From the NCBI GenBank assembly GCA_009886125.1, contig VFJK01000186.1, positions 1 through 57,633 on the forward strand: a stretch of DNA of 57,633 nucleotides. Reading direction: 5' to 3'. Of this stretch, positions 16,655 to 26,049 are shown one piece after another (within the stretch, counting starts at the first letter, position 1; the number at the start of each line of letters is the position of its first letter). A program made the translations under genes and the position numbers. Under the pieces are notes generated by a model. That model was not told the origin of the DNA and ran no database searches. It worked only from the letters and a program-made list of their open reading frames with translations. This DNA comes from Geobacter sp. (GTDB taxonomy: Bacteria; Desulfobacterota; Desulfuromonadia; Geobacterales; DSM-12255).

Positions 16655-16688
16655 AAATAAAAAAGGGGCAGCTGTCAGCTGCCCCTTA
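16655..16688 (-). terminator. Terminator downstream of tRNA-Gln
   Basis: The palindromic stem GGGGCAGCTG / CAGCTGCCCC, followed on the minus strand by a run of T residues, starts about ten bases past the tRNA CCA end. Confidence 0.88.
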
Positions 16689-16697
16689 TCTCGTAAT

Positions 16698-16771
16698 TGG
16701 CTGGGGTGCGAGGATTCGAACCTCGGATGACGGAGTCAGAGTCCGTTGCCTTACCGCTTGGCGACACCCCA
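16698..16771 (-). tRNA. tRNA-Gln (anticodon CTG)
   Basis: The minus strand folds as a cloverleaf: acceptor TGGGGTG / CACCCCA, anticodon stem ACGGA / TCCGT with loop CTCTGAC (anticodon CTG, reading CAG), T arm with GGTTCGAATCC, and an encoded CCA end. The part equivalent to its 5' half is repeated imperfectly at 17741-17779. Confidence 0.95.
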
Positions 16772-16774
16772 AAA
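16735..16774 (-). repeat. Direct-repeat copy 1, inside tRNA-Gln
   Basis: Anticodon arm to 5' end of the tRNA gene. It matches 17741-17779 with about four differences including one indel. The two copies are in the same orientation and bracket a roughly 1-kb islet. Confidence 0.7.
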
Positions 16775-17065
16775 GAAGAAGTTTTATAGCAGAAATTTAC
16801 CGTTTGTACAAGTGAGAATAATCAATATTGTCAAAAATCAGGTAGTTAGTGTGGCCTTGCCCCATTGGCTGAACCGACTTTCAGGGGGGAGGTCAACAGC
16901 ATGAGTATATATCAAATTCATGAAATAATACTTTGGGTATTTTACCAGTACCCTTCGACAGCAGTGACTCTTTTCGCAATATTAAAACCATTGAAGTTAG
17001 AATTAATTATGTTATATTTTTTAAATCAGGTGCCCGATCTAGCTGGCTGCCAAGAAGGCAAATTT

Positions 17066-17605
17066 ATGAATTGTGAATTTTGGGATAAGTGCACGTTCTA
17101 CGACGACTATATATCCAAAATGCCTGTAACGGCTATCTTCTATAAAAAACAGTATTGTGACCTGGATTTTGTAACGTGTGCCAGAAACATGATAGCTGCA
17201 AAACTGGGACATGAACAGGTGCCTCATGACCTCTTCCCGTGTCAGGATGTTCGAGCCAGAAGAATCATCGAGGGGATTATCCAGGTATCTGCTGGCTCTT
17301 TGTCAAACACATCTGTCACCAATGAAGTATCTCATAAAAATGACAGGAATAGTTATCTGTCAAGAGAAGGAACGACTTCTGAGAAGAAAGCTATGCAGCT
17401 ATTGAAGCAATACAATGGAGATAAAGTCGTTGCGCTGGGTGCATACTACGCAGAAGTGAGAAGGAAACATCCAGGTTACATTTTTACTAACGAACTAAAG
17501 CCTGATGATGAGTTCTACGATGCTCATAAAGAGTACATTGCAATCAGGAATCTGATTCACACACTGGCAGAGAAGGCCCCAGCGAATCAAAAGCCCTTCA
17601 AATAG
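17066..17605 (+). CDS. Unrecognised protein with four-cysteine N-terminal domain
   Basis: 179 residues from the ATG at 17066, chosen because GAAGG lies 7 bases upstream; the frame is open for 67 more codons upstream but that part looks unlike protein. The N-terminus has C3, C9, C31 and C38 with P20 between, then GHEQVPHDLFP. The protein at 43251 has the same residues at identical positions, so this is a shared, unnamed Cys-rich domain, possibly metal- or iron-sulfur-binding. The rest is polar and helical with no membrane segment. It lies alone between tRNA-Gln and a partial tRNA copy, consistent with acquisition on a small element. Function unknown. Confidence 0.65.
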   Translation: MNCEFWDKCTFYDDYISKMPVTAIFYKKQYCDLDFVTCARNMIAAKLGHEQVPHDLFPCQDVRARRIIEGIIQVSAGSLSNTSVTNEVSHKNDRNSYLSREGTTSEKKAMQLLKQYNGDKVVALGAYYAEVRRKHPGYIFTNELKPDDEFYDAHKEYIAIRNLIHTLAEKAPANQKPFK

Positions 17606-17686
17606 TTATACTCAGAAATAGTATCATTCCTAACCTACAATGCTAAACGCCTTGAAGACCAAGTAGCAAAATCACCTATGACACGA

Positions 17687-17716
17687 AGAGGTCCAGCTTA
17701 AAAAAGCTGGCCCTCT
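17687..17716. terminator. Hairpin downstream of the islet gene (possible terminator)
   Basis: CCAGCTT / AAGCTGG with outer GAGG / CCTC pairing forms a stable hairpin about 80 bases after the stop at 17605. Neither strand has a proper T-run, so termination is uncertain. It lies between the convergent islet gene and cysN. Confidence 0.4.
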
Positions 17717-17740
17717 GTTTACTGTTGACCTGAAGATACT

Positions 17741-17779
17741 GTCAGGGTCCGTTGCCTTACCGCCTTGCGACACCCAAAA
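17741..17779 (-). repeat. Partial tRNA-Gln copy (direct-repeat copy 2)
   Basis: GTCCGTTGCCTTACCGC is identical to the tRNA-Gln gene, followed by a diverged but aligned TTGCGACACCC and an A-run. It corresponds to the tRNA 5' half only; no T arm or acceptor partner is present, so it is not a functional tRNA. It may be an integration boundary or the relic of a duplicated tRNA. Confidence 0.7.
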
Positions 17780-17846
17780 AATAAATTTCAGCGCACTAAA
17801 TGCCGTTTATACATTCCAGAATAAATATTCAACAGATAACATCTAC

Positions 17847-19523
17847 TCAAAGGCCGATGACATCTTGCGCTGGCAACGACTGCATGACCTCCGGACTGCT
17901 GAAAAGGACCAGGTTTATCCGGTCGCCGACCCGCGTGAAGGTGAACTGCAGCCCCTGCTCGTAAGCAAGCAGGGCCACCGACGGCAACTGCCCTGGGTCG
18001 TGCAGGCGGAAGAGCACCCGGTTTCCCTTTGTGAGGATATCCAGAAAGGCAGTAGTTACCTCGAATGCGATCTCCCCCCGCTCCCCGGTGAGATCGACCA
18101 GGTTACCTTCGTCGCCGCAGATCAAAGCGTTCCCAAGGTTGACCCGCCGGATTGCTGTGTCACCTTCATCCACCGGTTTCGCTAAGGCCCCTGCCACCTG
18201 TTCGTGGTGCGGTATCTCCGGTGCCGCCGCGATAACCATGCCTGCCGCAACGGTGGCGTTGGTGAATCGATCAATCATGATAAAGCTGCCGGTATCCCGG
18301 TTCTGCTGGTAGGAATCGATAGCTGCCGGACGATCCAGCTCCAGGCGGGCGACACCGATTGCGTTAAGCCCCAGAGTCTCTGCCTGCTTCTGCTCCAGGG
18401 TATTGACATCCACCACGTGCTGTACTGTGGTAACCTTGCCAGGGATCAAGGCGGCAGCAGTTTTTATCAGATAGCTCTGCCCCGGTTGGAGAGGCTCATC
18501 CTGGAACCAGACCAGGTGCGCAACAAAGTGCCGGGTAAAAAACGGCGGCGCTATCGGAGCAGTCAGCACTTCCCCACGGCTGACATCGATCTCGTCCGTC
18601 AGGGTCAGGGTCACTGCCTGTCCGGAGGTCGCCTCAGGCAGATCGCCCCCCATGGTGACTATCCGGGCCACGCGACTGGAACGCCCCGACGAGGCGACCC
18701 GCACCTCGTCTCCCGGTCGGATAACCCCCGAGGCGACCGTACCGCAGAAGCCGCGGAAGTCGAGATGAGGACGGTTCACCCACTGAATCGGCAGACGGAA
18801 CGGCTGCTCCCTGCGGTCATCCTCGACCCGGACCGTCTCAAGATAACTCATGAGCGTTGGGCCGCCGTACCACGGGGTATTGCTGCTCGGGCCTATGATG
18901 TTGTCACCGTCCAAAGCGGAGATCGGGATGGCCGCAATCGAGGCAAACCCGAGCGGTGCGGCGAACTGCTGGTAGTCCCGGCGGATCAAGTCGAATTTCT
19001 GCTGGTCAAAATCGATCAGATCCATCTTGTTGATCGCCAGCACGATATGCTTGATGCCGACCAGGGAAACCAGATAACTGTGGCGCCTGGTCTGGGTCAG
19101 GAGCCCCTTGCGGGCGTCCACCAGGATCACCGCCACCTGGGCAGTGGAAGCACCGGTCACCATGTTGCGGGTATACTGCTCATGGCCCGGGGTGTCGGCG
19201 ACGATGAACTTGCGCTTGTCGGTAGAAAAATAGCGGTAGGCCACGTCGATGGTGATTCCCTGCTCCCGTTCCGCCTGCAGACCGTCGAGCAGGAGGGCAT
19301 AATCGATGGCACCCCCCTGGGTACCGATCTTCTTGCTGTCAGCCTCCAACGCTGCCAGCTGGTCCTCGAACACCATTTTCGAGTCCCAGAGCAGGCGGCC
19401 GATCAGGGTGCTCTTGCCGTCATCGACGCTGCCGCAGGTGATGAAGCGGAGCATTGATTTCGCTTCCTGGCTTTTCAGGTAGGCCAGTATATCTTTTTCG
19501 ATCAAATCGGATTGGTGGGCCAT
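17847..19523 (-). CDS. cysN: Sulfate adenylyltransferase GTPase subunit
   Basis: 558 residues from the ATG at 19523 (AGAGG 7 bases upstream; a longer frame begins at 19568). It is an EF-Tu-like GTPase: G1 GSVDDGKST, G3 DTPGHEQY, G4 NKMD, followed by two beta-barrel domains. With CysD it forms ATP sulfurylase, making APS from sulfate and ATP and using GTP hydrolysis to drive the reaction. The C-terminus stops after the barrels, so no APS kinase is fused, which agrees with the APS-type reductase encoded upstream. It is the last gene of the sulfate operon. Confidence 0.96.
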   Translation of the reverse strand: MAHQSDLIEKDILAYLKSQEAKSMLRFITCGSVDDGKSTLIGRLLWDSKMVFEDQLAALEADSKKIGTQGGAIDYALLLDGLQAEREQGITIDVAYRYFSTDKRKFIVADTPGHEQYTRNMVTGASTAQVAVILVDARKGLLTQTRRHSYLVSLVGIKHIVLAINKMDLIDFDQQKFDLIRRDYQQFAAPLGFASIAAIPISALDGDNIIGPSSNTPWYGGPTLMSYLETVRVEDDRREQPFRLPIQWVNRPHLDFRGFCGTVASGVIRPGDEVRVASSGRSSRVARIVTMGGDLPEATSGQAVTLTLTDEIDVSRGEVLTAPIAPPFFTRHFVAHLVWFQDEPLQPGQSYLIKTAAALIPGKVTTVQHVVDVNTLEQKQAETLGLNAIGVARLELDRPAAIDSYQQNRDTGSFIMIDRFTNATVAAGMVIAAAPEIPHHEQVAGALAKPVDEGDTAIRRVNLGNALICGDEGNLVDLTGERGEIAFEVTTAFLDILTKGNRVLFRLHDPGQLPSVALLAYEQGLQFTFTRVGDRINLVLFSSPEVMQSLPAQDVIGL

Positions 19524-19594
19524 AAGTAACCTCTTAAGGTTGAGTGGTTGAGTCGTTGAGTTGACCAATTAACGACTTAACTACTCGACTGGTT

Positions 19595-20488
19595 TTAAAA
19601 ATATCCTTCCTGTTTCTTCTTCTCCATACTTCCGGCCTGATCGTGATCGATCAGCCGCCCCTGGCGCTCAGAAGTGCGGGTCAGCAGCATCTCCCGGATG
19701 ATCTCGGGGAGGGTGTCGGCGGTCGATTCCACGGCAGCGGTCAGGGGGTAGCACCCCAAGGTGCGGAAGCGGACAGATTTGTACTCTACCTTCTCCCCCG
19801 GCTTCAGTTCCAGACGATCATCATCCACCATGATCAGCATGCCGTCCCGCTCCACCACCGGCCGGAAAGCGGCGTAGTAGAGGGGCACGATCGGTATCTC
19901 CTCCAGATGGATGTACTGCCAGACATCCAGCTCGGTCCAGTTGGAGAGCGGGAACACGCGGATGCTCTCCCCCGGCTTGATCCGGGTATTGTACAGGTTC
20001 CACAGTTCCGGGCGCTGGTTCTTGGGGTCCCAGCGGTGATGCTCGCTCCGAAAGGAGAAGATCCGCTCCTTGGCCCGGGATTTTTCCTCATCCCGGCGGG
20101 CACCGCCGAAAGCAGCGTCGAATTTGTACCGGTCGAGCGCCTGCTTGAGACCTTCGGTCTTCATGACATCGGTATACAGTGCCGAACCATGGGTAAACGG
20201 GGAGACGTTCCGCCTCACCCCATCCTCGTTTACATGGACGATCAGGTCGAGGCCGCATTCGACAGCCATCCGGTCCCGGAACTGGATCATCTCGCGAAAT
20301 TTCCAGGTGGTGTCCACATGCAGCAGGGGAAACGGCGGCGGTGCCGGGTAAAAAGCCTTGCGGGCGAGGTGCAGCATGACTGCCGAGTCCTTGCCGATGG
20401 AGTAGAGCATCACCGGATTGCCGAATTCGGCGACGACTTCGCGGATAATGTGGATGCTCTCGGCTTCGAGCTGCTGAAGATGTGTCAT
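19595..20488 (-). CDS. cysD: Sulfate adenylyltransferase catalytic subunit
   Basis: 297 residues from the ATG at 20488, supported by AGGAG 7 bases upstream and by the normal CysD length; an upstream extension of the frame to 20698 would overlap cysH and lacks family similarity. PP-loop ATPase signatures are visible: [16 protein letters not shown] and the conserved [16 protein letters not shown]. The subunit adenylates sulfate with ATP, partnering CysN encoded about 70 bases downstream. Confidence 0.96.
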   Translation of the reverse strand: MTHLQQLEAESIHIIREVVAEFGNPVMLYSIGKDSAVMLHLARKAFYPAPPPFPLLHVDTTWKFREMIQFRDRMAVECGLDLIVHVNEDGVRRNVSPFTHGSALYTDVMKTEGLKQALDRYKFDAAFGGARRDEEKSRAKERIFSFRSEHHRWDPKNQRPELWNLYNTRIKPGESIRVFPLSNWTELDVWQYIHLEEIPIVPLYYAAFRPVVERDGMLIMVDDDRLELKPGEKVEYKSVRFRTLGCYPLTAAVESTADTLPEIIREMLLTRTSERQGRLIDHDQAGSMEKKKQEGYF

Positions 20489-20646
20489 GTGTATTCTCCT
20501 GTGATGGATGGGGCTTTTGCGCCAGAGCTGCGTAAGTCTTCGGTCTGGATCGTGCGACGTGGCGCTGCCACGTCTCCTCACCATCCCTCGACAGCCTTGC
20601 TCTGACACAAAATCCGCATCCAGTAGGTTTAAATCAAACAAGGGTG
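20489..20646 (-). other. cysH-cysD spacer with perfect hairpin
   Basis: This 158-base intra-operon gap contains the perfect stem GACGTGGC / GCCACGTC with a three-base loop (20556-20574), not followed by T residues. It could tune mRNA stability or separate expression of cysH and cysDN. No gene is visible. Confidence 0.45.
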
Positions 20647-21420
20647 TTATCTTCGGTGTAATCCGCATTCCTTGTTTTCGGGGTTTTCCCACCACCACCT
20701 GCCACTGCGGGCAGCCTCCCCTTCCCGCACTGCCCGTGTGCAGGGAGCGCAGCCGATAGAGCGGTAGCCCTGGCCGTAGAGCCTGTTTTGGGGGAGGAGA
20801 TGCTCCTCGGTGTAGGCAAGGAGCTGCTCTTCACTCCAGTCGAGCAGAGGATTGATCTTTAGTAAGATAGAAGAAGTGTTCTGCGCTTCTCCAGCAGAAG
20901 ACTTCTTCGTTATCGCACTTATCCCGTTTTCCGGGGCAAAGATGCCGCCGTTCAGATCATCCCGTTCGATGGCCTTCAGGTCACTGCGGGTAATACTCTG
21001 TTCCCGGCGCATGCCGGTCACCCAGCCTGACAGCCCATGCAGCGCCCGCGAAAGCGGCTCGACCTTGCGGATGGCACAACAGGCATGGCGCTTCTCCAGT
21101 GACTCGCGGAAGGAGAAGAGCCCTTCGCTCCGCTCCAGCTGTTCAACCGCTTCATGGCGCGGAAAGTACCAGTCGATCTTTAGGCGGTAGCGCTCGCTCA
21201 AGGCATCAGCCACTTTGTAGGTCTCCTCGTTCAACCGGCCGGTATCGATGGCGAAAACCCCCAGCTGCAGATCGGCCCGGTGGGCGATGTCGATGATCGC
21301 CACATCCTCCAGGGAAAAGGAGCAGGCCAGAGAGACCGGCCCGTTGGCCGCTTCGATGCCGATGCGGAGAATTTCAGTGGGAGTTGCGCCTGTTACGATT
21401 TCAGGAATTATTGCTTTCAT
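20647..21420 (-). CDS. cysH: Assimilatory adenylyl-sulfate (APS) reductase
   Basis: 257 residues. The iron-sulfur cysteine pairs that distinguish APS reductases from PAPS reductases are both present: C114-C115 in RHACCAIRK and C224/C227 in GCAPC. The catalytic cysteine is C252 in the KECGLH tail. PP-loop features appear as [10 protein letters not shown]. It reduces APS to sulfite with thioredoxin and matches the absence of an APS kinase in this operon. An Ala/Ser/Lys-rich insertion around residues 165-185 is unusual in length. It is the first of three reductive/activation genes after the transporter genes. Confidence 0.94.
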   Translation of the reverse strand: MKAIIPEIVTGATPTEILRIGIEAANGPVSLACSFSLEDVAIIDIAHRADLQLGVFAIDTGRLNEETYKVADALSERYRLKIDWYFPRHEAVEQLERSEGLFSFRESLEKRHACCAIRKVEPLSRALHGLSGWVTGMRREQSITRSDLKAIERDDLNGGIFAPENGISAITKKSSAGEAQNTSSILLKINPLLDWSEEQLLAYTEEHLLPQNRLYGQGYRSIGCAPCTRAVREGEAARSGRWWWENPENKECGLHRR

Positions 21421-21441
21421 GCTTTACCCTTTTCATTGCGG

Positions 21442-21557
21442 GACGTCAGATTTGAGATGATAACAAGGTGGCAAGGCAAAAGGGACTGAGGCATAGCAGC
21501 GCTATGTCGAAGGAGCTTTTGCCGCGGCCAACGCCGTTAGCGCTCAAATGTGGCGTC
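21442..21557. repeat. Fold-back dispersed repeat, copy C
   Basis: An intergenic element between cysA and cysH. Its ends are imperfect inverted repeats (GACGTCAGATTTGAG against CGCTCAAATGTGGCGTC), with an inner pair GGCAAAAG / CTTTTGCC and a central hairpin ATAGCAGCGCTAT followed by GTCGAAGGA. The central block is shared with copies at 23571 and 44208. Confidence 0.6.
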
Positions 21558-21561
21558 ACTT

Positions 21562-22587
21562 CTATATCTGGTAATCTTCGACAAAAACTCTGACCTGCCG
21601 CGGCCTTACGAACACAGACTCCCCATGCTGTAGTCCCAGGTTCTGGTAGACATCCCTGGTCAACTCCGCTTCTATCAATTCACCGTTTTCAGCCATGACC
21701 AGCGTCACCCGCACCGACGGCCCGAGCTTCTGGATATGCCTGATTTCGGCACGAAGAGCCGTCAAATCCTGCGGGCTGCGTTCGATCTCGATATCGTGGG
21801 AGCGGACATAGGCCACGGAATTGTCTCCCTGATGCTGATCGCTCTGCAATCTGCCGTGGAAAAGATTGACGTTGCCGAGGAAGTTGAGGACGAAGGGGTT
21901 GGCTGGATGTTCGTACACCTGATCCGGCGTTCCTGACTGCTCCACCTTCCCCCTGTTCATCACCACGATCCGGTCGGCAACCTCCAGCGCTTCCTCCTGA
22001 TCATGAGTAACAAAGACCGAAGTGACATGGATCTCGTCGTGCAGCCGGCGCAGCCAGCGGCGCAGCTCGGCCCGCACCTGCGCATCCAGCGCTCCGAACG
22101 GTTCGTCGAGAAGGAGCACCTGCGGCTCCACCGCCAGGGCACGTGCCAGAGCGATCCGCTGGCGCTGACCACCGGAGAGCTGGGAAGGATAACGATCGGC
22201 CATGCTCTCTAGCTGGACCAGGCGGAGCAATTTCATGACCTTCTCCCTGATCTCCTGCTTGGAAGGTCGCGTCTGCTTGGGTCGCACGCTCAATCCGAAT
22301 GCGACGTTATAAAAGACGGTCATATGCCTGAAAAGCGCATAGTGCTGAAAGACGAACCCGACGCGGCGCTCGCGCACGTGGCTCTGTGCCGTGTCCTCGC
22401 CGTTGAACAGAATTCTGCCGCTGTCAGGAGTCTCCAGCCCGGCAATGATACGCAGCAGGGTAGTCTTGCCGCAGCCGGAAGGACCCAATAGTGCCACCAG
22501 TTCCCCCGAGGGGATGGTGAGGCTGACATCGCCCAGGGCGGTGAAATTGCCGAACTGCTTGGTTATGTTTTCAATTTCGATACTCAT
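21562..22587 (-). CDS. cysA: Sulfate/thiosulfate ABC transporter ATP-binding protein
   Basis: 341 residues. ABC ATPase motifs: Walker [10 protein letters not shown], signature [14 protein letters not shown], Walker [13 protein letters not shown] and the switch histidine in [12 protein letters not shown]-terminal TOBE-like regulatory domain (about 240-341) is present, as usual for CysA. It energises sulfate import with CysT and CysW. Order and spacing mark it as part of the seven-gene operon. Confidence 0.96.
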   Translation of the reverse strand: MSIEIENITKQFGNFTALGDVSLTIPSGELVALLGPSGCGKTTLLRIIAGLETPDSGRILFNGEDTAQSHVRERRVGFVFQHYALFRHMTVFYNVAFGLSVRPKQTRPSKQEIREKVMKLLRLVQLESMADRYPSQLSGGQRQRIALARALAVEPQVLLLDEPFGALDAQVRAELRRWLRRLHDEIHVTSVFVTHDQEEALEVADRIVVMNRGKVEQSGTPDQVYEHPANPFVLNFLGNVNLFHGRLQSDQHQGDNSVAYVRSHDIEIERSPQDLTALRAEIRHIQKLGPSVRVTLVMAENGELIEAELTRDVYQNLGLQHGESVFVRPRQVRVFVEDYQI

Positions 22588-22678
22588 ATCATTTCCTTTA
22601 AAGGCAGAAAAAGGAGCGGGGACCGAGGATCGAGGAAAAACAATTAAAACCTCGAACCTCGATCCTTTAGCCTCGTTC
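22588..22678 (-). other. cysW-cysA spacer with long inverted repeat
   Basis: A ten-base inverted repeat (AGGATCGAGG and CCTCGATCCT, 22626-22635 and 22657-22666) can form a hairpin in the operon mRNA. No T-run follows, so it is unlikely to be a strong terminator. Confidence 0.4.
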
Positions 22679-23518
22679 CTAATGTTCCAGCTGCTGCCGG
22701 ACTTTCCACTCCGCGATTGTCTTGACCACCAGGGTGATCAGGGCCAGGAACGCAAGCAGAGAAGCCACGGCAAAAGCAGCGGTGTTATTGTACTCATTGT
22801 AGAGGATCTCAACATGCAGCGGCACGGTATTGGTCATGCCCCTTATGTGCCCGGAGACGACAGAAACAGCGCCGAACTCGCCCATGGCGCGGGCGTTACA
22901 GAGGATCACGCCGTAAATGAGCCCCCATTTGATGTTGGGCAGTGTCACCAGAAAAAAGGTCTGCAATCCACTGGCGCCAAGCACGAGAGCCGCTTCCTCT
23001 TCTTCCTTGCCCTGAGCCTCCATCAGCGGAATCAGTTCGCGGGCAACGAAGGGAAAAGTGACGAAGATGGTGGCCAGAATGATCCCCGGCACGGCAAAGA
23101 CGATCTTGATGTCGTGCGATTGCAGCCAAGGGCCCAGCCACCCCTGAAGGCCGAAAATGAGGACAAAGATCAGACCGGAAATGACCGGTGATACCGAGAA
23201 CGGGAGGTCAATCAGGGTGATCAGCAGGTTCTTGCCCGGAAAACTGAACTTGGCGATAGCCCAGGCGGCAGTCACTCCGAAGAAGAGATTGAGCGGTACG
23301 CTCACGGCAGCGGTAATGAGTGTCAGCTTGATGGAAGACAGGGTGTCCGGCTCTTTGAGTGTCTCCAGATAAACCCCGAGCCCCTTCTCGAACGCCTGGC
23401 TGAATACAGCCGCCAGAGGCAGTGCCAGGAACAGTGCAAGAAAGACCAGGGCAGTGGCGATCAGCAGCCAGCGGACGATGGCCGGTTCGGTGGTTTCATG
23501 GGCATTCCGTTTGGTCAT
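22679..23518 (-). CDS. cysW: Sulfate ABC transporter permease CysW
   Basis: 279 residues with about six membrane helices, starting after a short cytoplasmic tail ([20 protein letters not shown]). The binding-protein-dependent transport inner-membrane loop is recognisable in [21 protein letters not shown], which contacts the ATPase. With CysT it forms the sulfate channel. Length and order fit CysW. Confidence 0.95.
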   Translation of the reverse strand: MTKRNAHETTEPAIVRWLLIATALVFLALFLALPLAAVFSQAFEKGLGVYLETLKEPDTLSSIKLTLITAAVSVPLNLFFGVTAAWAIAKFSFPGKNLLITLIDLPFSVSPVISGLIFVLIFGLQGWLGPWLQSHDIKIVFAVPGIILATIFVTFPFVARELIPLMEAQGKEEEEAALVLGASGLQTFFLVTLPNIKWGLIYGVILCNARAMGEFGAVSVVSGHIRGMTNTVPLHVEILYNEYNNTAAFAVASLLAFLALITLVVKTIAEWKVRQQLEH

Positions 23519-23570
23519 GACAACCTCATCAGGGTCACGTAAGGATTTTCGACGACACTCCCAGGGCGTT

Positions 23571-23678
23571 CAGATTTTGGGCAGATTCGGCTTGGCAGAT
23601 TGAGCGAAACCGCAGGCGTAGCAGCGCTACGTCGAGGATGGCGCGATTGAGGCCGGGTCGAAGATGCCCGGAAGATGG
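23571..23678. repeat. Fold-back dispersed repeat, copy A
   Basis: Lies between cysT and cysW. The core GAAACCGCAGGCGTAGCAGCG is nearly identical to copy B at 44208, as are the blocks CTACGTCGAGGAT and CGATTGA. The two ends can pair imperfectly around the central hairpin GTAGCAGCGCTAC. Confidence 0.65.
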
Positions 23679-23684
23679 ACGACC

Positions 23685-24515
23685 TCATTCAGCGTACCTC
23701 CGGCTCCACTTCTGCAACAGATTGATAACCAGCAGCATCATAAACGAGGTCAGCAGCATCACGCAGGCAATGGCTGTAGCACCTTGATAGTCGAACTGCT
23801 CAAGTTTGGTGATAATCAGCAGCGGCGTAATTTCCGAGACCATCGGCATGTTACCGGCTATGAAGATGATGGAGCCGTATTCCCCGACTGCCCGGGCGAA
23901 TGCCAGGGCGAATCCGGTCAGAATGGACGGCAGCAGCATCGGAAAGATCACTCGTTGCAGGGTCTGCCAGCGATTGGCTCCGAGGCAGACGGCGGCCTCT
24001 TCCAGCTCCACTTCTATTTCCTCTATAACCGGTTGAACGGTGCGCACCACGAAGGGCAGCCCGATGAAGGTCATGGCCAATACAATGCCGACCGGAGTAA
24101 AGGCTATCTTGATTCCGTGCGGCTCCAGAAAGCGTCCCACCCATCCGTTGGCCGAGTAGATGGTAGCCAGGGTGATACCGGCCACGGCTGTTGGCAGGGC
24201 AAAGGGGAGATCCACCAATGCATCTATTATCCGTCGGCCGGGAAAGCGGTAGCGGACCAGTACCCATGCCACCAGAACCCCGAAAAATGCATTGATCGTC
24301 GCGGCAATAATGGCCGCCCCAAAGGTCACTTTATAGGATGCCAGCACTCGTGGAGCAGTCACAGTCGCGATAAACTCGCCCCAGGTCAGGCCTGCCGTCC
24401 TGAATACCAGCGCCGAGAGCGGAATCAGCACTATCAGACTCAGATAGAATACCGTAAAGCCCAGGGTTGGTCCGAAACCTGGCAGCACATTGTTTTGGTG
24501 CTTGAATATATTCAT
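23685..24515 (-). CDS. cysT: Sulfate ABC transporter permease CysT/CysU
   Basis: 276 residues from the ATG at 24515; AGGA lies about 8 bases upstream, and this gives the standard CysT length and an N-terminus [20 protein letters not shown] just before the first helix. A longer frame reaches 24602 but adds a Ser/Ala-rich tail not expected in the family. About six helices and the ATPase-contact loop [21 protein letters not shown] are visible. It pairs with CysW. Confidence 0.94.
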   Translation of the reverse strand: MNIFKHQNNVLPGFGPTLGFTVFYLSLIVLIPLSALVFRTAGLTWGEFIATVTAPRVLASYKVTFGAAIIAATINAFFGVLVAWVLVRYRFPGRRIIDALVDLPFALPTAVAGITLATIYSANGWVGRFLEPHGIKIAFTPVGIVLAMTFIGLPFVVRTVQPVIEEIEVELEEAAVCLGANRWQTLQRVIFPMLLPSILTGFALAFARAVGEYGSIIFIAGNMPMVSEITPLLIITKLEQFDYQGATAIACVMLLTSFMMLLVINLLQKWSRRYAE

Positions 24516-24637
24516 GGTCGCTTCCTGTGGTGCGGCTTTTGTTGCGGAAGGAGATGAAGCTGACGTTCCAGAGGAAGGGATGTCAGTTTCACGTACTTCC
24601 ACTTTCTCGGGATCATACTGAAACAGATTTGCTTACC

Positions 24638-24659
24638 CCCTCCTTGTTAAGGAGGGGGC
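24638..24659 (-). other. Hairpin between sbp and cysT
   Basis: CCCCCTCC / GGAGGGGG form a strong eight-base stem with a six-base loop and no T-run. Such hairpins after a binding-protein gene often protect the upstream mRNA and raise its level over the permease genes; that role is inferred. Confidence 0.5.
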
Positions 24660-24677
24660 GCAGGGGGTTGTACTTCC

Positions 24678-25682
24678 CTATTTTACGGGTGTATAGATCT
24701 GGTCGAATGTACCGCCATCGCTAAAGTGTGTTTTCTGGGCCTTTTGCCAACCGCCGAAATCCTTGTCGATCGTGTACAGCTTTTTCACCTTTGCCAGCCT
24801 GGTCGGTATCTTTGGGTTGATCGGGCGGTAGTAATGCTTGGCAGCAATTTTCTGCCCTTCGTCGGTGTAGAGGTACTTCAGATACTCTTCAGCCACCTTG
24901 CGGGTTCCGTGCTTGTCTGCCACTTTGTCGATAACGGTGACCGGTGGTTCAGCCAGGATACTCTCCGGTGGGGTCACGATATCGAACTTGTCCGGACCGA
25001 GTTCGTTGATGGCCAGAAACGCCTCGTTTTCCCAGGCCAGGAGCACATCGCCGAGGCCGCGCTGCACAAAGGTGTTGGTTGAGCCGCGGGCGCCGGAATC
25101 AAGCACCGGGACATTCTTGAACAGTTTGGCGACGAACTCTTTGGCCTTGGCGTCGTTGCCGCCCTTATGATGGAGCGCGAAGGCCCAGGCCGCCAGATAG
25201 TTCCAACGGGCGCCACCGGAGGTCTTCGGGTTGGGGGTGATTACCGAAATCCCCGGCTTGACCAGGTCGTTCCAGTTCTTGATTCCCTTGGGGTTTCCCT
25301 TGCGTACCAGGAAGACGATGGTTGAAGTGTAGGGCGAGCTGTTATGGGGGAGCTCCTTCTGCCAGCCCGTCTTGATCAGCCCTTTGTCGGCAATGGCATC
25401 GATGTCGTAGGCAAGGGCCAGGGTAACTACGTCGGCCTCAAGCCCGTCTATGACGGCGCGAGCCTGCTTGCCGGCGCCACCGTGGGACTGCTTGATTGTG
25501 ACCTTGTCGCCGGTTTTTTTCTGCCAGTAGTTGGCAAAGGCGCTGTTGTAGTCGGTGTACAGTTCGCGGGTCGGGTCGTAGGAGACGTTCAGCAGGGTGA
25601 CGTCGGCGGCAAATGCAGTGATTACTGTTGTCACCACAAGTGCAAAAGCCCCCATTGTCGTGATAAACGCTCTGATCTTCAT
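24678..25682 (-). CDS. sbp: Periplasmic sulfate-binding protein
   Basis: 334 residues with a signal peptide ending near [21 protein letters not shown], the last part being a classic Sbp/CysP start. Other family blocks: [39 protein letters not shown] and AWENEAFLA. It captures sulfate for CysTWA. AGGAG precedes the ATG. It is the first gene of the operon and has its own promoter and operator-like palindromes upstream. Confidence 0.95.
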   Translation of the reverse strand: MKIRAFITTMGAFALVVTTVITAFAADVTLLNVSYDPTRELYTDYNSAFANYWQKKTGDKVTIKQSHGGAGKQARAVIDGLEADVVTLALAYDIDAIADKGLIKTGWQKELPHNSSPYTSTIVFLVRKGNPKGIKNWNDLVKPGISVITPNPKTSGGARWNYLAAWAFALHHKGGNDAKAKEFVAKLFKNVPVLDSGARGSTNTFVQRGLGDVLLAWENEAFLAINELGPDKFDIVTPPESILAEPPVTVIDKVADKHGTRKVAEEYLKYLYTDEGQKIAAKHYYRPINPKIPTRLAKVKKLYTIDKDFGGWQKAQKTHFSDGGTFDQIYTPVK

Positions 25683-25696
25683 GGCCTACTCCTTTT

Positions 25697-25717
25697 AATC
25701 TATGGTTTTTGTAGATT
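25697..25717. promoter_or_regulatory. Inverted repeat near the sbp ribosome binding site
   Basis: The perfect inverted repeat AATCTA-N9-TAGATT lies in the untranslated leader just upstream of the Shine-Dalgarno sequence of sbp. It could be a second operator or an RNA hairpin limiting translation. Confidence 0.4.
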
Positions 25718-25789
25718 ATACTGCCCAAAAAGAACGGCAGTAGTAGCAACAACTGCCGAGAAACATGAATGCGATTCGGTGATGTTTCT

Positions 25790-25818
25790 TTTATAACCTG
25801 GGCAATACAAAAGGTCAA
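25790..25818 (-). promoter_or_regulatory. Promoter of the sulfate operon
   Basis: Minus-strand TTGACC (25813-25818) and TATAAA (25790-25795) are spaced by 17 bases, giving a leader of about 100 bases before sbp. Confidence 0.65.
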
Positions 25819-25834
25819 GTAAAAACTTATTAGT

Positions 25835-25849
25835 CTATAGGTTTTATAG
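25835..25849. promoter_or_regulatory. Operator CTATA-N5-TATAG upstream of the sulfate operon promoter
   Basis: A perfect 15-base inverted repeat (CTATAGGTTTTATAG) ends 16 bases upstream of the -35 box. The same pattern occurs 15 bases upstream of the sulfite reductase promoter at 52650. It contains a T-N11-A core, as in LysR-family sites, so a CysB-like activator is possible. Confidence 0.6.
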
Positions 25850-26049
25850 TTAAACCCCATTTTATACTCGACAGCGCATCCTTACACTTGCAAGGAGAAG
25901 CCGGGTAACCAAAAAATCTGAGCATTCGGAATGCTTACAATTTTTCATATTGTACTTGGCGTAATTTATGCTTATTTATTAAAATTTAGTTATACTGGTA
26001 TCACCTCTGAATCATATTACTGTCGTACATAGCCTCGTGGCGGGATCAG
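25850..26049. other. Spacer between sbp operator and PAS-kinase gene
   Basis: Two hundred AT-rich bases leading to the kinase gene. No clear promoter for the kinase could be picked, and no small gene is evident. Confidence 0.35.

Noticed and set aside
17741-17779. A second functional tRNA-Gln
   Set aside because: Only the 5' half is present and it has mismatches in the D-arm; no T arm or acceptor 3' strand.
18204-19457. 417-codon open frame on the plus strand opposite cysN
   Set aside because: It lies fully antisense to a clear CysN and its translation has no family features; GC-rich third positions commonly open such frames.
17847-19523. CysNC fusion with APS kinase
   Set aside because: The protein ends after the GTPase and barrel domains; there is no second P-loop.
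19643-20605. 320-codon plus-strand frame opposite cysD
   Set aside because: Antisense to CysD, Arg/Pro/His-rich translation, no ribosome binding site or domain.
23664-24557. 297-codon plus-strand frame opposite cysT
   Set aside because: Antisense to a well-supported permease gene; His/Gln-rich nonsense-like translation.
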